A stretch of DNA of 46,220 bases. Origin: Paulinella micropora (lineage: Eukaryota > Cercozoa > Imbricatea > Euglyphida). The stretch covers positions 21,403 through 67,622 of the forward strand of contig BJOX01000034.1 of the NCBI GenBank assembly GCA_009731375.1, in the 5' to 3' direction. Shown piece by piece: positions 8,626 to 18,239 of the stretch; position 1 is the first letter of the stretch; each line of letters opens with the position of its first letter. Both the position numbers and the translations under genes were made by a program. Under the pieces are notes generated by a model. It did not search any database. It was not told the origin of the DNA and saw nothing but the letters and a program-made list of their open reading frames with translations.

Positions 8626-10885
8626 AACGGACAATGTCAGACGAAGCACTTTTATTATCCAAAAGTTTTGAAATATAAAGTCCTGCTCCTTTTACATCAG
8701 ATGCTACATTCGTGAATACATAACCTCTTTGGTTCGCGGTTCCACTTGAAGCAGTATTTAGAGTAAATAAGAAATACTGATAATCTCCTGATGTCTGTGA
8801 AAAGAATATGTCTCCTCCATTTTGGTTTAATATCCTCGCCCCATTATATGTTATATTTCCACCATTAGTGATAGTTTGATTATTAAAATCGGCATTGTTC
8901 GTTAAAGTTAGATATTTTATCACAGTGCTCGCCCCGTTGAATGTTTTACTTCCTGTTATGGTTTGGTCGCCTGTTAGTTTTACATTTTGTCCGTCCAATG
9001 TGTCCGCATACCCTTTTGTCGCTCCGTCTGTTGATAATGTCGGAGTTCCAAGGTTGGCTATTTTGCTACTATTACAATCTAGCCCCGAAGCATTTACCCA
9101 ACCGACAATCGTCCCGTCAATAATAAAACTTATTTTTTTCGCAGAAATTTCAAAGTTGTAATATGTTGCAGTTTTCATATCCAAACTAGCAATTGACCCG
9201 ATATTACTGGTAGAATTGAAAACGATAAATGTGCCCTTTGTTGTTGAATTGATTGAATTTCCCGTTATTTCAACACCACTGCTATATGTCTTAATTCCTG
9301 CTATGGTTTGGTTTCCTGTTAGTTTCACATTTTGCCCGTCTAATGTATCCACATAACTTTTGTTTGCTCCGTCCGTTGTTGCTGATGGTGTGGCTAAGTT
9401 TGTTATTTTGTTGTTATTCAAAGATAGTGTAGTGCCAGTTGCGGTTATAATTAAAGTATTACCCGAATATAACTCAACATACGAACCCGTTATTTGTATC
9501 GGATACCAAGTCGCTGTTGCTGTTTTTTGTGCTGCAATCATTCCTATTTTTGTATCAAAGGCTATGCCAATACCATCAAAAGTAGTAGGATTGGACGAAC
9601 CACTTACTTCTAAAGTTGATGTAAATTTTTTATTCCCTGCTATGGTTTGGTCTCCTGTTAGTTTAACCACCGAAGTATCAAGAGCGGAAACATCAACACC
9701 ATCAACAAGATTAACATTTGTTATGCTTTGGCTTTTCATATCAATCCCCGCACTAGCATTTATTATGTTGCTGAATGTTTTGGTTCCTGCTATGGTTTGG
9801 TCTCCTGTTAGTTTAACCACAGAAGTATCAAGAACAGAAACATCAACACCATCAACTAAATTAACATTTGTTATGCTTTGCCCTCCCATATTTAATCCCG
9901 CATTTGCCGTTATTAATCCACTCGCCGTTATTGCTTTCGCGGTTAATAAACCCGCTGTGTCAATTTCCAGAGCAGTATCCCATGGAACAACATCCCCAAT
10001 GATGCTCCCAATACCATACAAAAATCTAAATTTATCATTAACTTTCGCGATCGCAAAACTTGAAGTCGCATAACTAGATTCCCATCCGTTAGAGTCCATA
10101 TAAGCATCAAAGGCCATACCCACACTACCATGTCCTAAATTGACTAACGAAAAAGTAGGATAAATGTCTTCTGATGTAATTGCTTGCATGTGCGCACCAC
10201 CAGTTCGGTCGCCATAATTACCATACAATTCCAATCCACCAGTCGCACCTATTCCTTTTGTTGATCTACCTACGATTATCGGTTTCCCATACCATGTTGA
10301 TATTTTATCCACGAAATCCTTATTCCCCGTTATTGTTTGGTTTCCTGTTAGTTTAACCACCGAAGTATCAAGAACAGAAACATCAACACCATCAACAAGA
10401 TTGACATTTGTTATGCTTTGCCCTCCCATATTTAATGTTCCCGTCATATTGAAAGCACCATCTAATCTCAGATAAGGTGATGTTGTATTTCTCCATTGCC
10501 CTGTGCTGTAAATAAGCAATTGATTGCTGTTGGGTGTGCCTGTTATGACTACATCCGTTAATTTATCCAATTCAAAATCGCTTATATAACTTGAAGTCAA
10601 TGTAGCAAATGAAGTATTGCCGAGCCCGTCCGTTTTTAATATTTGATTAGCCGTGCCGTCCGCTAATGGCAAATCGTATTCGTTATTAATTGACACATAA
10701 CCAGTATCAGATATCAACAAAGAAGAGTTATTATTTTTTGACGATATTGTTATGTCGTCTGTCCTTGCTTGGATTGAGTTTGCTTCAATATGGTCGCCAT
10801 ATAATACACCATCAACTTCTAAATCCTCGTCTATTATCACAGAGCCGTAATAGTGATATGCCCACGGATTGCCTAAATGGTTCAT
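8462..10885 (-). CDS. Long trimeric fibre protein with repeated LTGxQTIxGxK modules
   Basis: The 807-residue frame starts MNHLGNPWAYHYYGS. It contains several copies of a module of the type (SITNVNLVDGVDVSVLD)-(TSVVKLTGDQTIAG)-(xKxF), and later NVKLTGNQTIAG-x-K plus SKIANLGTPT segments. This beta-helical fibre repeat is known from phage and large-virus receptor-binding fibres. No S74 chaperone domain is present. The last ~20 codons (after NNITNGVYCQ, about 8550) look unrelated and are antisense to the gene at 8203, so the natural tail appears lost. The start is divergent from the 10953 gene. Likely the host-attachment fibre. Confidence 0.8.
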   Translation of the reverse strand: MNHLGNPWAYHYYGSVIIDEDLEVDGVLYGDHIEANSIQARTDDITISSKNNNSSLLISDTGYVSINNEYDLPLADGTANQILKTDGLGNTSFATLTSSYISDFELDKLTDVVITGTPNSNQLLIYSTGQWRNTTSPYLRLDGAFNMTGTLNMGGQSITNVNLVDGVDVSVLDTSVVKLTGNQTITGNKDFVDKISTWYGKPIIVGRSTKGIGATGGLELYGNYGDRTGGAHMQAITSEDIYPTFSLVNLGHGSVGMAFDAYMDSNGWESSYATSSFAIAKVNDKFRFLYGIGSIIGDVVPWDTALEIDTAGLLTAKAITASGLITANAGLNMGGQSITNVNLVDGVDVSVLDTSVVKLTGDQTIAGTKTFSNIINASAGIDMKSQSITNVNLVDGVDVSALDTSVVKLTGDQTIAGNKKFTSTLEVSGSSNPTTFDGIGIAFDTKIGMIAAQKTATATWYPIQITGSYVELYSGNTLIITATGTTLSLNNNKITNLATPSATTDGANKSYVDTLDGQNVKLTGNQTIAGIKTYSSGVEITGNSINSTTKGTFIVFNSTSNIGSIASLDMKTATYYNFEISAKKISFIIDGTIVGWVNASGLDCNSSKIANLGTPTLSTDGATKGYADTLDGQNVKLTGDQTITGSKTFNGASTVIKYLTLTNNADFNNQTITNGGNITYNGARILNQNGGDIFFSQTSGDYQYFLFTLNTASSGTANQRGYVFTNVASDVKGAGLYISKLLDNKSASSDIVRFNNAGGMRFYGALDMNSNNITNGVYCQVLYLSVKSIETLLPQHSEPLSLNKPNC

Positions 10886-10952
10886 ATTTAAATTCTATTA
10901 TTTTATAATAAATCTTATAATATAAGATAGATATATATTTAGTCTCAAAAAA
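10886..10952. promoter_or_regulatory. Divergent AT-rich promoter region, right fibre locus
   Basis: The 67 bp between divergent starts (10885 minus, 10953 plus) contain TTATTTTATAATAAATC and TTATAATATAAGATAG, followed by A-rich leader sequence before the plus-strand ATG. Same arrangement as 414-454. Confidence 0.45.
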
Positions 10953-11582
10953 ATGAATATATTTGGCCGTTCGCAAGAGCAACAATCTATTGACACAAAA
11001 ACAATCGCGGTCGTGGCTACCCCGACATTAACAAGAAACATTCAAAATGCTTATGTTGGTCTTGACCTTAGGTCATGGATGACGAGTTCCACATTTACCA
11101 CTCTATGCACGGGCGGATATGGTAGCAAAACAATATCAAGTTTAGGATATGGTTATTTCATTAATGTATCATTTCGTGGTTCATTGAATTTACCCGCTCC
11201 GACTGGCATTGCCACTTTTCAATTTTGGTTTCATATCACAGATGGCACGAATACATATGATTATTATACCGAAGTGCTAAATTATACAACCGCCATTGAT
11301 TATAAGTCTTTTGATTGTGTGTGGCTAATCCAAAGATATGGAGTTCAAATGAATTTGATATGGCAGATGACTTGTCCAAACCCCTCGGACACTACCAACA
11401 ACCGCACTATACGAATTGTAGATAATACAACAAATGATGCTCTGGTAACGTATGCGACTGGCGCACCATTAACCATAGAAGTGTATTATAAATCAGCATC
11501 TGCGGAGCCTGTATCTTTCAAACCTTCATATTTCAATATTGATGTAATGAGAGACATAGCACTAACTGCCTCTTACACATGA
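10953..11582 (+). CDS. Beta-rich predicted virion protein (complete copy)
   Basis: A complete 209-residue frame starting MNIFGRSQEQQ, rich in Thr, Ser, Tyr and Asn with alternating hydrophobic residues, suggesting a beta-sandwich of jelly-roll size. A paralogous 5' portion lies at 1-413. It is paired head-to-head with the fibre gene, and its last 10 bp overlap the end of the convergent gene at 11573. It is too short for a double-jelly-roll major capsid protein. A single-jelly-roll minor capsid or fibre-base protein is possible, but nothing in the sequence proves it. Confidence 0.55.
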   Translation: MNIFGRSQEQQSIDTKTIAVVATPTLTRNIQNAYVGLDLRSWMTSSTFTTLCTGGYGSKTISSLGYGYFINVSFRGSLNLPAPTGIATFQFWFHITDGTNTYDYYTEVLNYTTAIDYKSFDCVWLIQRYGVQMNLIWQMTCPNPSDTTNNRTIRIVDNTTNDALVTYATGAPLTIEVYYKSASAEPVSFKPSYFNIDVMRDIALTASYT

Positions 11583-12193
11583 AACCTGTCATACATATCC
11601 TTTAGTGTCGTGAGTTTGCCCTCGTGTTGAGATAAGACATCGCGGAAAAATGTCTTATAATCTAACTTACCATATTTAAGAGTGGGGCGTTGCTCTGGTG
11701 GTATATGTCCGTATCTACTCTCGTGCCATTTCTTCATATCCTCCTGTAATATGGTGCGGTCATCCACTTTCATATACAAGAAATTAAACGGGTCTTTGGA
11801 TACTTTCAAATGTGCCGTTATTATTTCATAGCAACTATACCCGCCCTCGGGCGGATTCCGCTTTGCTTTAATCGGTGTTTTCTTCTCTTCTTTTGCTTCC
11901 GTTTCTTTTTTTGCCAGTTCTTCCCCCACGTTGGCCTTAATTTCCGTAATGCCTGTTTCTACTAAATCCGCAGTTTTGAATGGAGTGCTTTCCTCCTCTG
12001 CCATACTGCTAACTATGTTTTCCAGTGTAGTGGCCGACGGCATTTCTACTTTTACATTGTCGCCACCGCGGGGTTTGTATTGTTCATAAAATGATACAAT
12101 GTCGGGTTTCGTCCATTTAATGGTCGGTTTCTTAACATTGCTATCAATCTCCCATTTGGCAATCTTGTCAAGGTAGAATTGCTTTGTGCTCAT
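11573..12193 (-). CDS. Unidentified charged protein near the replication gene
   Basis: The start is placed at the ATG at 12193 (MSTKQFYLDK), preceded on its strand by ATTATATAGT; an earlier in-frame ATG at 12223 lies in the spacer. About 206 residues: an N-terminal Lys/Trp-rich domain, a Glu/Lys-rich low-complexity linker (AKKETEAKEEKK) and a more ordered C-terminal domain with aromatic residues. It lies 43 bp downstream of the primase-helicase on the same strand. No family recognised. Confidence 0.55.
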   Translation of the reverse strand: MSTKQFYLDKIAKWEIDSNVKKPTIKWTKPDIVSFYEQYKPRGGDNVKVEMPSATTLENIVSSMAEEESTPFKTADLVETGITEIKANVGEELAKKETEAKEEKKTPIKAKRNPPEGGYSCYEIITAHLKVSKDPFNFLYMKVDDRTILQEDMKKWHESRYGHIPPEQRPTLKYGKLDYKTFFRDVLSQHEGKLTTLKDMYDRFHV

Positions 12194-12236
12194 ACTATAT
12201 AATGGATAGAAAAAAAATACCAACTGGTATTATTGT

Positions 12237-14707
12237 TTATTCATCGTCGTCGTCCTGTGTGCTAAATCGCCATTCTTGATCGCCATAAATAGTTCGCCAT
12301 GTGTTCTGGCATTCTTCCAGAGAGGGTAATTGTATAAATCTTGGTCTCCTTCCGCCTATGGTTTTCTTTGTTTCCCTTGCATCGGGGATCAGTTTTTTCA
12401 TTTGCATCCAGAAACTTGTTCGTGAGGTATGGGGATCGTTAATATTTGATTTGTATATGTCATACATTACTTCTTTTGAAACTTCTTCGCCAAATTGTAT
12501 TTCTGGCATTCCGCTTGAAATATGGCCATCGTTTAAACAATCTAACCACCACTTCCGCATTTTAGATAATGTTTTTGCTTTTTGTTGTCGTAGTCCGCCC
12601 GTTAATATCGTCTCACGNNNNNNNNNNATATTATCGTCTCGCGATCGTTAAAAGTGCTAAGGTCTCGTTCGGCAAGAAACTTCGCCAGTCGCTGTCGGTC
12701 AATTGCACGGATATCCGCAATCACTTTTCTTTTTTCGTTTTCTTTCATTAGTGCCAATTCGTCCGATACTTCCAATACCAGCCATCGTTGCTCCGTTGTT
12801 CCTGCGGGGACAACCCATTCTTCGTTAGAAGCAAGCACCAAGAAGAAGATATTTTCTAATGTGAGATTTGGTAAATATTTTTGTTTGAGAGTGAGTGTAT
12901 TTTCGGATACCATTTTCTTAATAGTGCCCGCTCGTTCCTTATCACCACCCCACACCATTTCGTCCATATATACGACTATAGCCCGTGCTAGTTGGGCATT
13001 GAAGTCGCCTAACACTTCTTTCACATCGGAGGGCTGAAAGTAATATTCGCCACCAATAATATCTTTGAATATTTCAAGGATAATCCCCTTACCTGCTCGT
13101 TCTGTGCTGGTTAGCACCAAAGATAAATGTAATTTCTCCCACGGCTTTTGGTAAATGTGTGCAAACATATCCAAAACCTTTTTATAGACATTTTGGTCTC
13201 CACCGCACCATCTGTTAAAAATATGTTGAAAGAATGGCTCGTTTTTCTCTTCTTCTGGAGTAAATGATTTTACATCGTGCAATGTGTCGGCGGGGACGGC
13301 AAATCCTTTGAATAAGTTGTAAAACCCTTTTTTATTGTCATCAAAGTATGCCTTGGGGTCAAAGATAATATCATTTACCTCTCGTCGTTTCGGGTGAGTA
13401 TTCCACATTTTGTATAAATCAACAACATTCAATGTGGCGGGGGTTTTGCCTAGTGCTATCCAGTCTTCCTTTGAAAGATTAGTCTTTATTCTTTTGTTTT
13501 TGAAGAAGGCCTCCATCGCCGTTTCTGTTTTATAACGAAACACCATTTTATCCCTAGCATCAATGTATTCTTCAATTATGGTTGGCTTTGCCAAGTTAGC
13601 AAAACAATATGATTTGTTCATCCATGCCAAAGCGGTTTCTAGAAAATCTTTGAATTTTTCAATCGTCTTACACTCACTGCCAAGTCGCCGTAAGTCATCA
13701 ATAGTGTTGATATCGTGAGCAATTGCGGGAGTAAATTCATGAATTCGCACACCTTTACCTTCACAACCCGTATCATGGCAGTAGAAATAAAGCCCGTCTC
13801 GTTTCCACACAACATAGCAGTTGTCGCTTTGGTTCTCCTCGCCATTTATGATACATTTTCTCACTCCTTTCGTTTTTAAAACAAACATTCGTTGCTTTTG
13901 CTCTTTTATATCCACATTAGCCACTTTGCTGAGTATGATTTGTTCAACTTCGGCAATAGTTATGTGCTGGTATCGTCGCAGAGAAGTGTATTCGGGCAGT
14001 TTAACACTATAATATGAGGTTTCGTCGGGTCGCATGATTAAGTAATCATCAATTTCAACATTTTGCAATAGTTTCAATGTATTGGTTTTTGGTGTATAAG
14101 AGTATGGAAGCAACACACGACTGCTCCCGTCTTTGTGAGAGTAAATAGTGCGAAATGCTCGGTTCTTGTTATACACGGAGATATCCAGAATGGTTCGCAG
14201 TTCAATTTTTTTATCCTGTCGTTCAAAGGTAAAGCAGAGGTCAGTGTAATTTTTTTCAATAATGGTTTCAACGAATTTCCAAAATTCTTTTTGTGTGTCG
14301 CAGTTGGCAAATACGAAGCCGTTGTCATATGAAAAGTGGCACGACATCTTATCACCCTTGCAAGCATCCAAGTATTTGGCCTTTTTCGGGTTGTATTTCA
14401 TACCAAGTAGTTGAAATACATTTTCCATTAAATCGTTCCATCGTTCATACATCTTCTCTCGCGAGATACTCAAGTTATCGCCGTCCAAATCGGCAAACAT
14501 TCGCTGTGGCTTACCATCCATCAACACTTCGTAAAATTGTTTTTGTTCTTCGGGGGTTTTTTCAATCAATTCAATAAAGTCTTCTTGGTTTGGTAAAGTA
14601 GTAAATTGTTTGTTGCCCCATTTGATAAGGATTTCGGCCGTTTTGCCCTCCAGTGCTTCTTCCTGTTTCCAGTGCCAGTTGCCATTGTCCAACATAGGGG
14701 CGGTCAT
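12237..14707 (-). CDS. Primase-helicase (AEP primase + SF3/D5-like helicase), split by a false gap
   Basis: The frame from 14707 has archaeo-eukaryotic primase motifs: D-x-D in FADLDGD (about residues 73-75), S-x-H in MSCHFS (122-124), and D-x-x-VY followed by R-x-FR (from 175). A Cys/His patch follows near 310-315. The SF3 helicase domain has Walker A ERAGKG (about 536-541), Walker B VVYMDE (about 578-583) and motif C LASNEEW (about 625-631). The gap at 12618-12627 interrupts it. The frame at 12237-12560 (KWWLDCLND..., ending RFSTQDDDDE) is the C-terminal domain usual in this family. The same ~17 bp, coding for DRETI, occur on both sides of the gap, so the gene is probably continuous. Role: initiation and unwinding for the element's replication. 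Confidence 0.88.
12618..12627. other. Assembly gap (10 N) with duplicated flanks
   Basis: The flanking ATATCGTCTCACG and ATTATCGTCTCGCG are near-identical ends, so two contigs that overlap were placed end to end without merging. Confidence 0.95.
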
Positions 14708-14816
14708 TGTATATCAGTGGTCAGATTTTTTTATAGAAAAATAATTAAATTGTTCTATATATCTATACCCATATGTTATCTTATCCTTAGAAGAAATTAA
14801 AATATTCTATATATAC

Positions 14817-15362
14817 TCACCGCAACCAAAAGGGAGTGTTGTTTCGTATTTTATTGTAGCAGTCGCATGGTTCATATCCTCTGTAAGCATTACAAAAGGT
14901 GCATTGGTAAAAGGCCTTTCGCATACATGTCGTGTGGTAGTATTTGTCCTTGTTCGGGTATCGTGCTATTATATTTTTTGAAATCGCCCTTTTACTTTCG
15001 CAGTGGCTACAAAATTTAACATTGGGGTCGTTAAGTCTAACTAGCAACGACAACTCTTCATTCATTTTACGATTATTAAACCTCTTGACACAATGAGAGC
15101 CAACAATCATCTCAGCACCACTCGTCCTGTGCTTGATTATGAAGTTCTTTGTAATTATGTGTCCGCAACAACAATAACTCTCCGTGCCACCTTTCAACAT
15201 ACGTGCCACCTGCCAGTGATTAGTGTCCCATCGGCCGTCGGGGGCAACAAAACGGACAGCATTGATTAAATTTAAAAAATAATTTCCCTCCGTGTAATCA
15301 ATGTGTAATTGTAAATCTTCCTGTGCCCAGTATGGGCGTGTCATCAGCAGTCTAGTGTCCAT
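14817..15362 (-). CDS. Cys/His-rich putative zinc-binding protein
   Basis: 181 residues with ATG at 15362. A first cluster has CCCGH...H followed by the phrase IVGSHCVKRF, a small zinc-module pattern (C-x-C-G ... VGSxC) seen in uncharacterised proteins of large DNA viruses and phages. Two further C-x2-C pairs (FCSHC, CTFC) and C-x-C (PCDC) lie in the C-terminal half. Probably a nucleic-acid- or protein-binding zinc protein. It is transcribed away from the palindrome hub, in the same direction as the primase gene. Confidence 0.6.
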   Translation of the reverse strand: MDTRLLMTRPYWAQEDLQLHIDYTEGNYFLNLINAVRFVAPDGRWDTNHWQVARMLKGGTESYCCCGHIITKNFIIKHRTSGAEMIVGSHCVKRFNNRKMNEELSLLVRLNDPNVKFCSHCESKRAISKNIIARYPNKDKYYHTTCMRKAFYQCTFCNAYRGYEPCDCYNKIRNNTPFWLR

Positions 15363-15399
15363 AGTATATCTACCATGATATACTTATATATAAAATAAT

Positions 15400-15630
15400 T
15401 TATATATTTACCGCCAGACTATCCCGCAATCGCCTCAAACTTATCAATTCTTCCTTTTGTTTTTCGTATCGCTCCTTCCGCTGTGCCTTAATTTTTTCCT
15501 TATTTTTGTGGTAGTAAGCCTTGGCATTTGCTCGGTTCTTATCGGGGTGTGCCTTCAAGTAAGCACTTGCCCTTTCCCTCCTTATTAATACCCGTTCGTC
15601 GGGCGTGTTATATTTCTTTTGTCTCGGCAT
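15400..15630 (-). CDS. Small basic Lys/Arg-rich helical protein
   Basis: 76 residues, ATG at 15630, preceded by TTATATATATAAC. Sequence such as AYYHKNKEKIKAQRKERYEKQK is a repeat-like basic helix. Similar K/N/E-rich helices occur in the GIY-YIG pseudogene tail (2370-2700) and in the broken frame at 17325-17715, so the element may carry a small family of such modules. Possible DNA-binding protein; family unknown. Confidence 0.5.
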   Translation of the reverse strand: MPRQKKYNTPDERVLIRRERASAYLKAHPDKNRANAKAYYHKNKEKIKAQRKERYEKQKEELISLRRLRDSLAVNI

Positions 15631-16189
15631 GTTATATATATAATTATATTGTTTTAATTATTTAAATCAAAATTGTTTAATCATTAGATTTCCACTGGAT
15701 TTCCATCACCACACATTGGATAAAGGCCGTCCGTCTGCGAGAGAGAGCAGAGGGAGATTTATTAAAATTCATCTTCCTGCCCCTGTCCGCCCTTTGGCCT
15801 TGGGAGCCGAAAACCCTTTTATATAGGGCTATACTATTTTAGGGGGACTATATTTTTTTTTATTTTTCTTATATAAGGTTGGACACTCTGTCCAAGTAAA
15901 AAAAGTATTAATAGTAAGAATAATAATATATAAAATCCTTTAAAAAACATAATAAAAAGTGTCCAACCATCAAAAACTGAAGTCGGCCGTGTCCAACGTG
16001 GGGGATTGGACACTATGTAGGAAGCGGTATTTAATAAAAACTCTCTCTCCCGTGCTCATATACACAAAAGGAAGCAGGACTACTTTTTGTGCTCAACAAG
16101 CACTACATAAGCACTACATTTTTTTACTCTCATATTATCCCCCCAACCCCCCCGTTTCAACTCCGTTGAAACTGCCCCCCCTTCCCCCC
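15631..16189. other. Non-coding region with TTGGACAC/GTGTCCAA repeats and C-tracts
   Basis: No credible gene. It contains the dyad TTGGACActcTGTCCAA (15879-15895), GTGTCCAAC at 15959 and 15989, and TTGGACACT at 16006; the last two form an inverted pair. The same octamer recurs inside palindrome 1 (near 16280 and 16503) and at about 18137. C-rich tracts (16139-16153 and 16174-16189) flank a perfect 8-bp stem, GTTTCAAC/GTTGAAAC (16154-16172). Together this looks like a protein-binding or replication-control region. Confidence 0.55.
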
Positions 16190-16601
16190 TATGGTCATTT
16201 ATGTATATACGGCTGTCTATCCGCAAAGTATAAAACAAGCCGTTCAAATGTGTAAAACCAACACTGGACATATAGAAAAAGTGTCCAACTCTTGTAAAAA
16301 CCGACGAAGGTTTTCCAAAAATCAACAAACTAAGCACATTTAGAAAGAATTAAGACATATTAAGCACATAGTCCATATAAACTTTGTTTATATATATTTT
16401 TATGTAGTAAAAATATGGACTATGTGCTTAATATGTCTTAATTCTTTCTAAATGTGCTTAGTTTGTTGATTTTTGGAAAACCTTCGTCGGTTTTTACAAG
16501 AGTTGGACACTTTTTCTATATGTCCAGTGTTGGTTTTACACATTTTAACGGCTTGTTTTATACTTTGCGGATAGACAGCCGTATATACATAAATGACCAT
16601 A
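16190..16601. repeat. Palindrome 1: 189-bp arms, 34-nt loop
   Basis: The left arm 16190-16378 and right arm 16413-16601 are inverted copies of equal length with one mismatch that I could find (GTTCAAATG against GTTAAAATG). The loop 16379-16412 is A/T-rich. Within each arm, TGGACA...TGTCCA could form a side stem. Open frames here are by-products of the repeat. Such structures are expected at replicated hairpin telomeres or concatemer junctions of linear DNA viruses. Confidence 0.93.
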
Positions 16602-16652
16602 TATATATATATATAATATAATATATATATGTATATATACATATATATATAT
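16602..16652. repeat. (TA)n spacer between the two palindromes
   Basis: About 50 bp of almost pure alternating TA, including GTATATATAC. It lies at the dyad axis of the whole 16139-17080 block. Confidence 0.85.
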
Positions 16653-17049
16653 ATTTATGTATTCGCGACTTGTCCAACCGCAAAGTATGAAACAAGCCTT
16701 AAAAATATGAAAAAGCAACATTTGACACATAGAAAACATACATATAAAACAAAAAAGTGTCAAATGTTTAAGGCGTAAATTTATCAAACTAAGCACATTA
16801 AGAGAGATTTAGACGAAAAGACACATAAACCATATTTTTATTTCATAAAAATATATATAAACTGCGTGTATATGGTTTATGTCGTCTAAATCTCTCTTAT
16901 TAAAAATGTGCTTAGTTTGATAAATTTACGTTAAACATTTGACACTTTTTTGTTTTCTATGAATGTTTACTATGTGTCAAATGTTGGTTTTTCATATTTT
17001 TAAGGCTTGTTTCATACTTTGCGGTTGGACAAGTCGCGAATACATAAAT
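16653..17049. repeat. Palindrome 2: ~180-bp imperfect arms, 34-nt loop
   Basis: The left arm 16653-16835 and right arm 16870-17049 are inverted copies with several substitutions and small indels. The loop 16836-16869 is also 34 nt. Its core CATAAAAATATATATAAAC equals the reverse complement of the palindrome 1 loop core. The outer arms share CCGCAAAGTAT and AAACAAGCC with palindrome 1. An internal 11-bp side stem (ACATTTGACAC/GTGTCAAATGT) is visible in the left arm. Confidence 0.92.
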
Positions 17050-17324
17050 GATCATCACCCAAAAATGGGGGGTAGGGGGGATACACATGAAACATACAAA
17101 AACAAATTGCGACACTGCGACATAATAGACGAGTTAGGTAAAATCGTCCAAAACCTCTGCGGTGCGGTGGATTGAAGTCGTCCACGGTGCCGCAAAGACA
17201 TATTCGCGGGGGTTTCCTTTTTGACCAAAATTGGTGGCATCGGCTCAGCCATAACGATATTATTTTGCTGGCATAATTACATTGATGGGCTTTCTGTTTT
17301 CGTTAAAATAACTAGTCCATCTAT
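17050..17324. other. Non-coding flank with G-tract
   Basis: Two G-tracts at 17067-17080 mirror the C-tracts left of palindrome 1. Nearby CTCTGCGGTGCGG and CCACGGTGCCGC form weak inverted similarity. I see no convincing gene. Confidence 0.4.
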
Positions 17325-17715
17325 CTATATTCTTGTCTGCTTTTTCTCCATATTTTTCTCGTATTCAAGTTTAAGGTTGTTTAGTTGCTCGTTGTATATC
17401 TTTCGATATTTTGCTTTGTATTGTTTTCGTCTGTCAAGACTAGCCTTCTGGTATATATCCAATAATACATGCTCTTTGCTATCATAATGTGTTTTATTCG
17501 CATTCTTTTTCTTTTCGTAATAGGCTTTATTGTATTCCTTTATCTTGTCCTTATTTTTTCTTGACGTTGTTGCTTCCTTCTTTGTGCTATTTTTTCTTTA
17601 TTCTTCTCATAATATTCCCTTTGGTATTTTTGCATCCTTAAGAATGCAAAACTATCTCATATTTTTGCGAGATATACTCTTGTTGATTCGCGTGTTGTTC
17701 AGATGCGGTTGGCAT
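17325..17715 (-). pseudogene. Broken Lys-rich small protein frame
   Basis: Reading leftwards from ATGs at 17715 or 17635, a basic helical sequence (REYYEKNKEKIAQRRKQ) breaks and continues in another frame (DKIKEYNKAYYEKKK ... RKQYKAKYRKIYNEQLNNL) to a TAG at 17325-17327. The composition matches the gene at 15400-15630 and the GIY-YIG tail. The TAA after codon ~24 of the upstream ATG and one frame change indicate decay. Its direction is towards the palindromes. Confidence 0.45.
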
Positions 17716-18239
17716 TATAGTAATATTGACCCTTATCCTTAAATTTAATATTGACCCTTACGTTTTTTATTATAGCACACAAACAGGGGGTATTACAGCA
17801 AACGAAAGAGATGAATATAAGAGCAGGGGGAGTGAAAATATCTTCTCCTGTTGCTGTCTGACCTTAGGGTCGGCCGTGTCCTACTTGACACTTACAGGGT
17901 CCGCCACTTTTCGGTTATTAAATTTTAATATTTATTGTATAATACTTCGTCCTATTACACCTGTCCTACCTGTCCGAGGTTCAATCAAGAAATGGTAAAT
18001 TTTTTTTCCTCCCCCCATTTTTCTAATGGAGACCTAAAAAAATTTCACCCGCGGAGGGTCGGCCTAGGACAGGTCGTCCTTCATTAATACTAAGAAGAAT
18101 TGTCTCACTTAGCCTGCTCAATACCACTCTCAAGTGTCCAAGTCGCCACAACGGCGTTTTTGCGTTTTTGAAGACGGGTGGATAATGATTAAACTATTTT
18201 TGACTTAGAAAAAAATAGACTTGTCTTATATACACTAAG
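17716..18239. other. Intergenic region before the recombinase
   Basis: No gene seen. TAATATTGACCCTTA occurs twice in direct orientation (about 17719 and 17745). Several GTCCTAC/TGTCC-type strings occur between 17870 and 18140, including GTGTCCAA at about 18137. TTATATACACTAAG directly precedes the recombinase ATG and may be its promoter. Confidence 0.4.

Noticed and set aside
9360-10073. 237-codon plus-strand ORF opposite the fibre
   Set aside because: Antisense of the repetitive fibre gene; its repeats mirror the fibre modules.
10953-11582. Major capsid protein
   Set aside because: 209 residues is far below the size of a double jelly-roll capsid protein and no signature is visible.
16448-17175. 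Small ORFs inside the palindromes (MYIYIYI... and similar)
   Set aside because: They read through inverted-repeat and TA sequence and appear mirrored; no protein signal.
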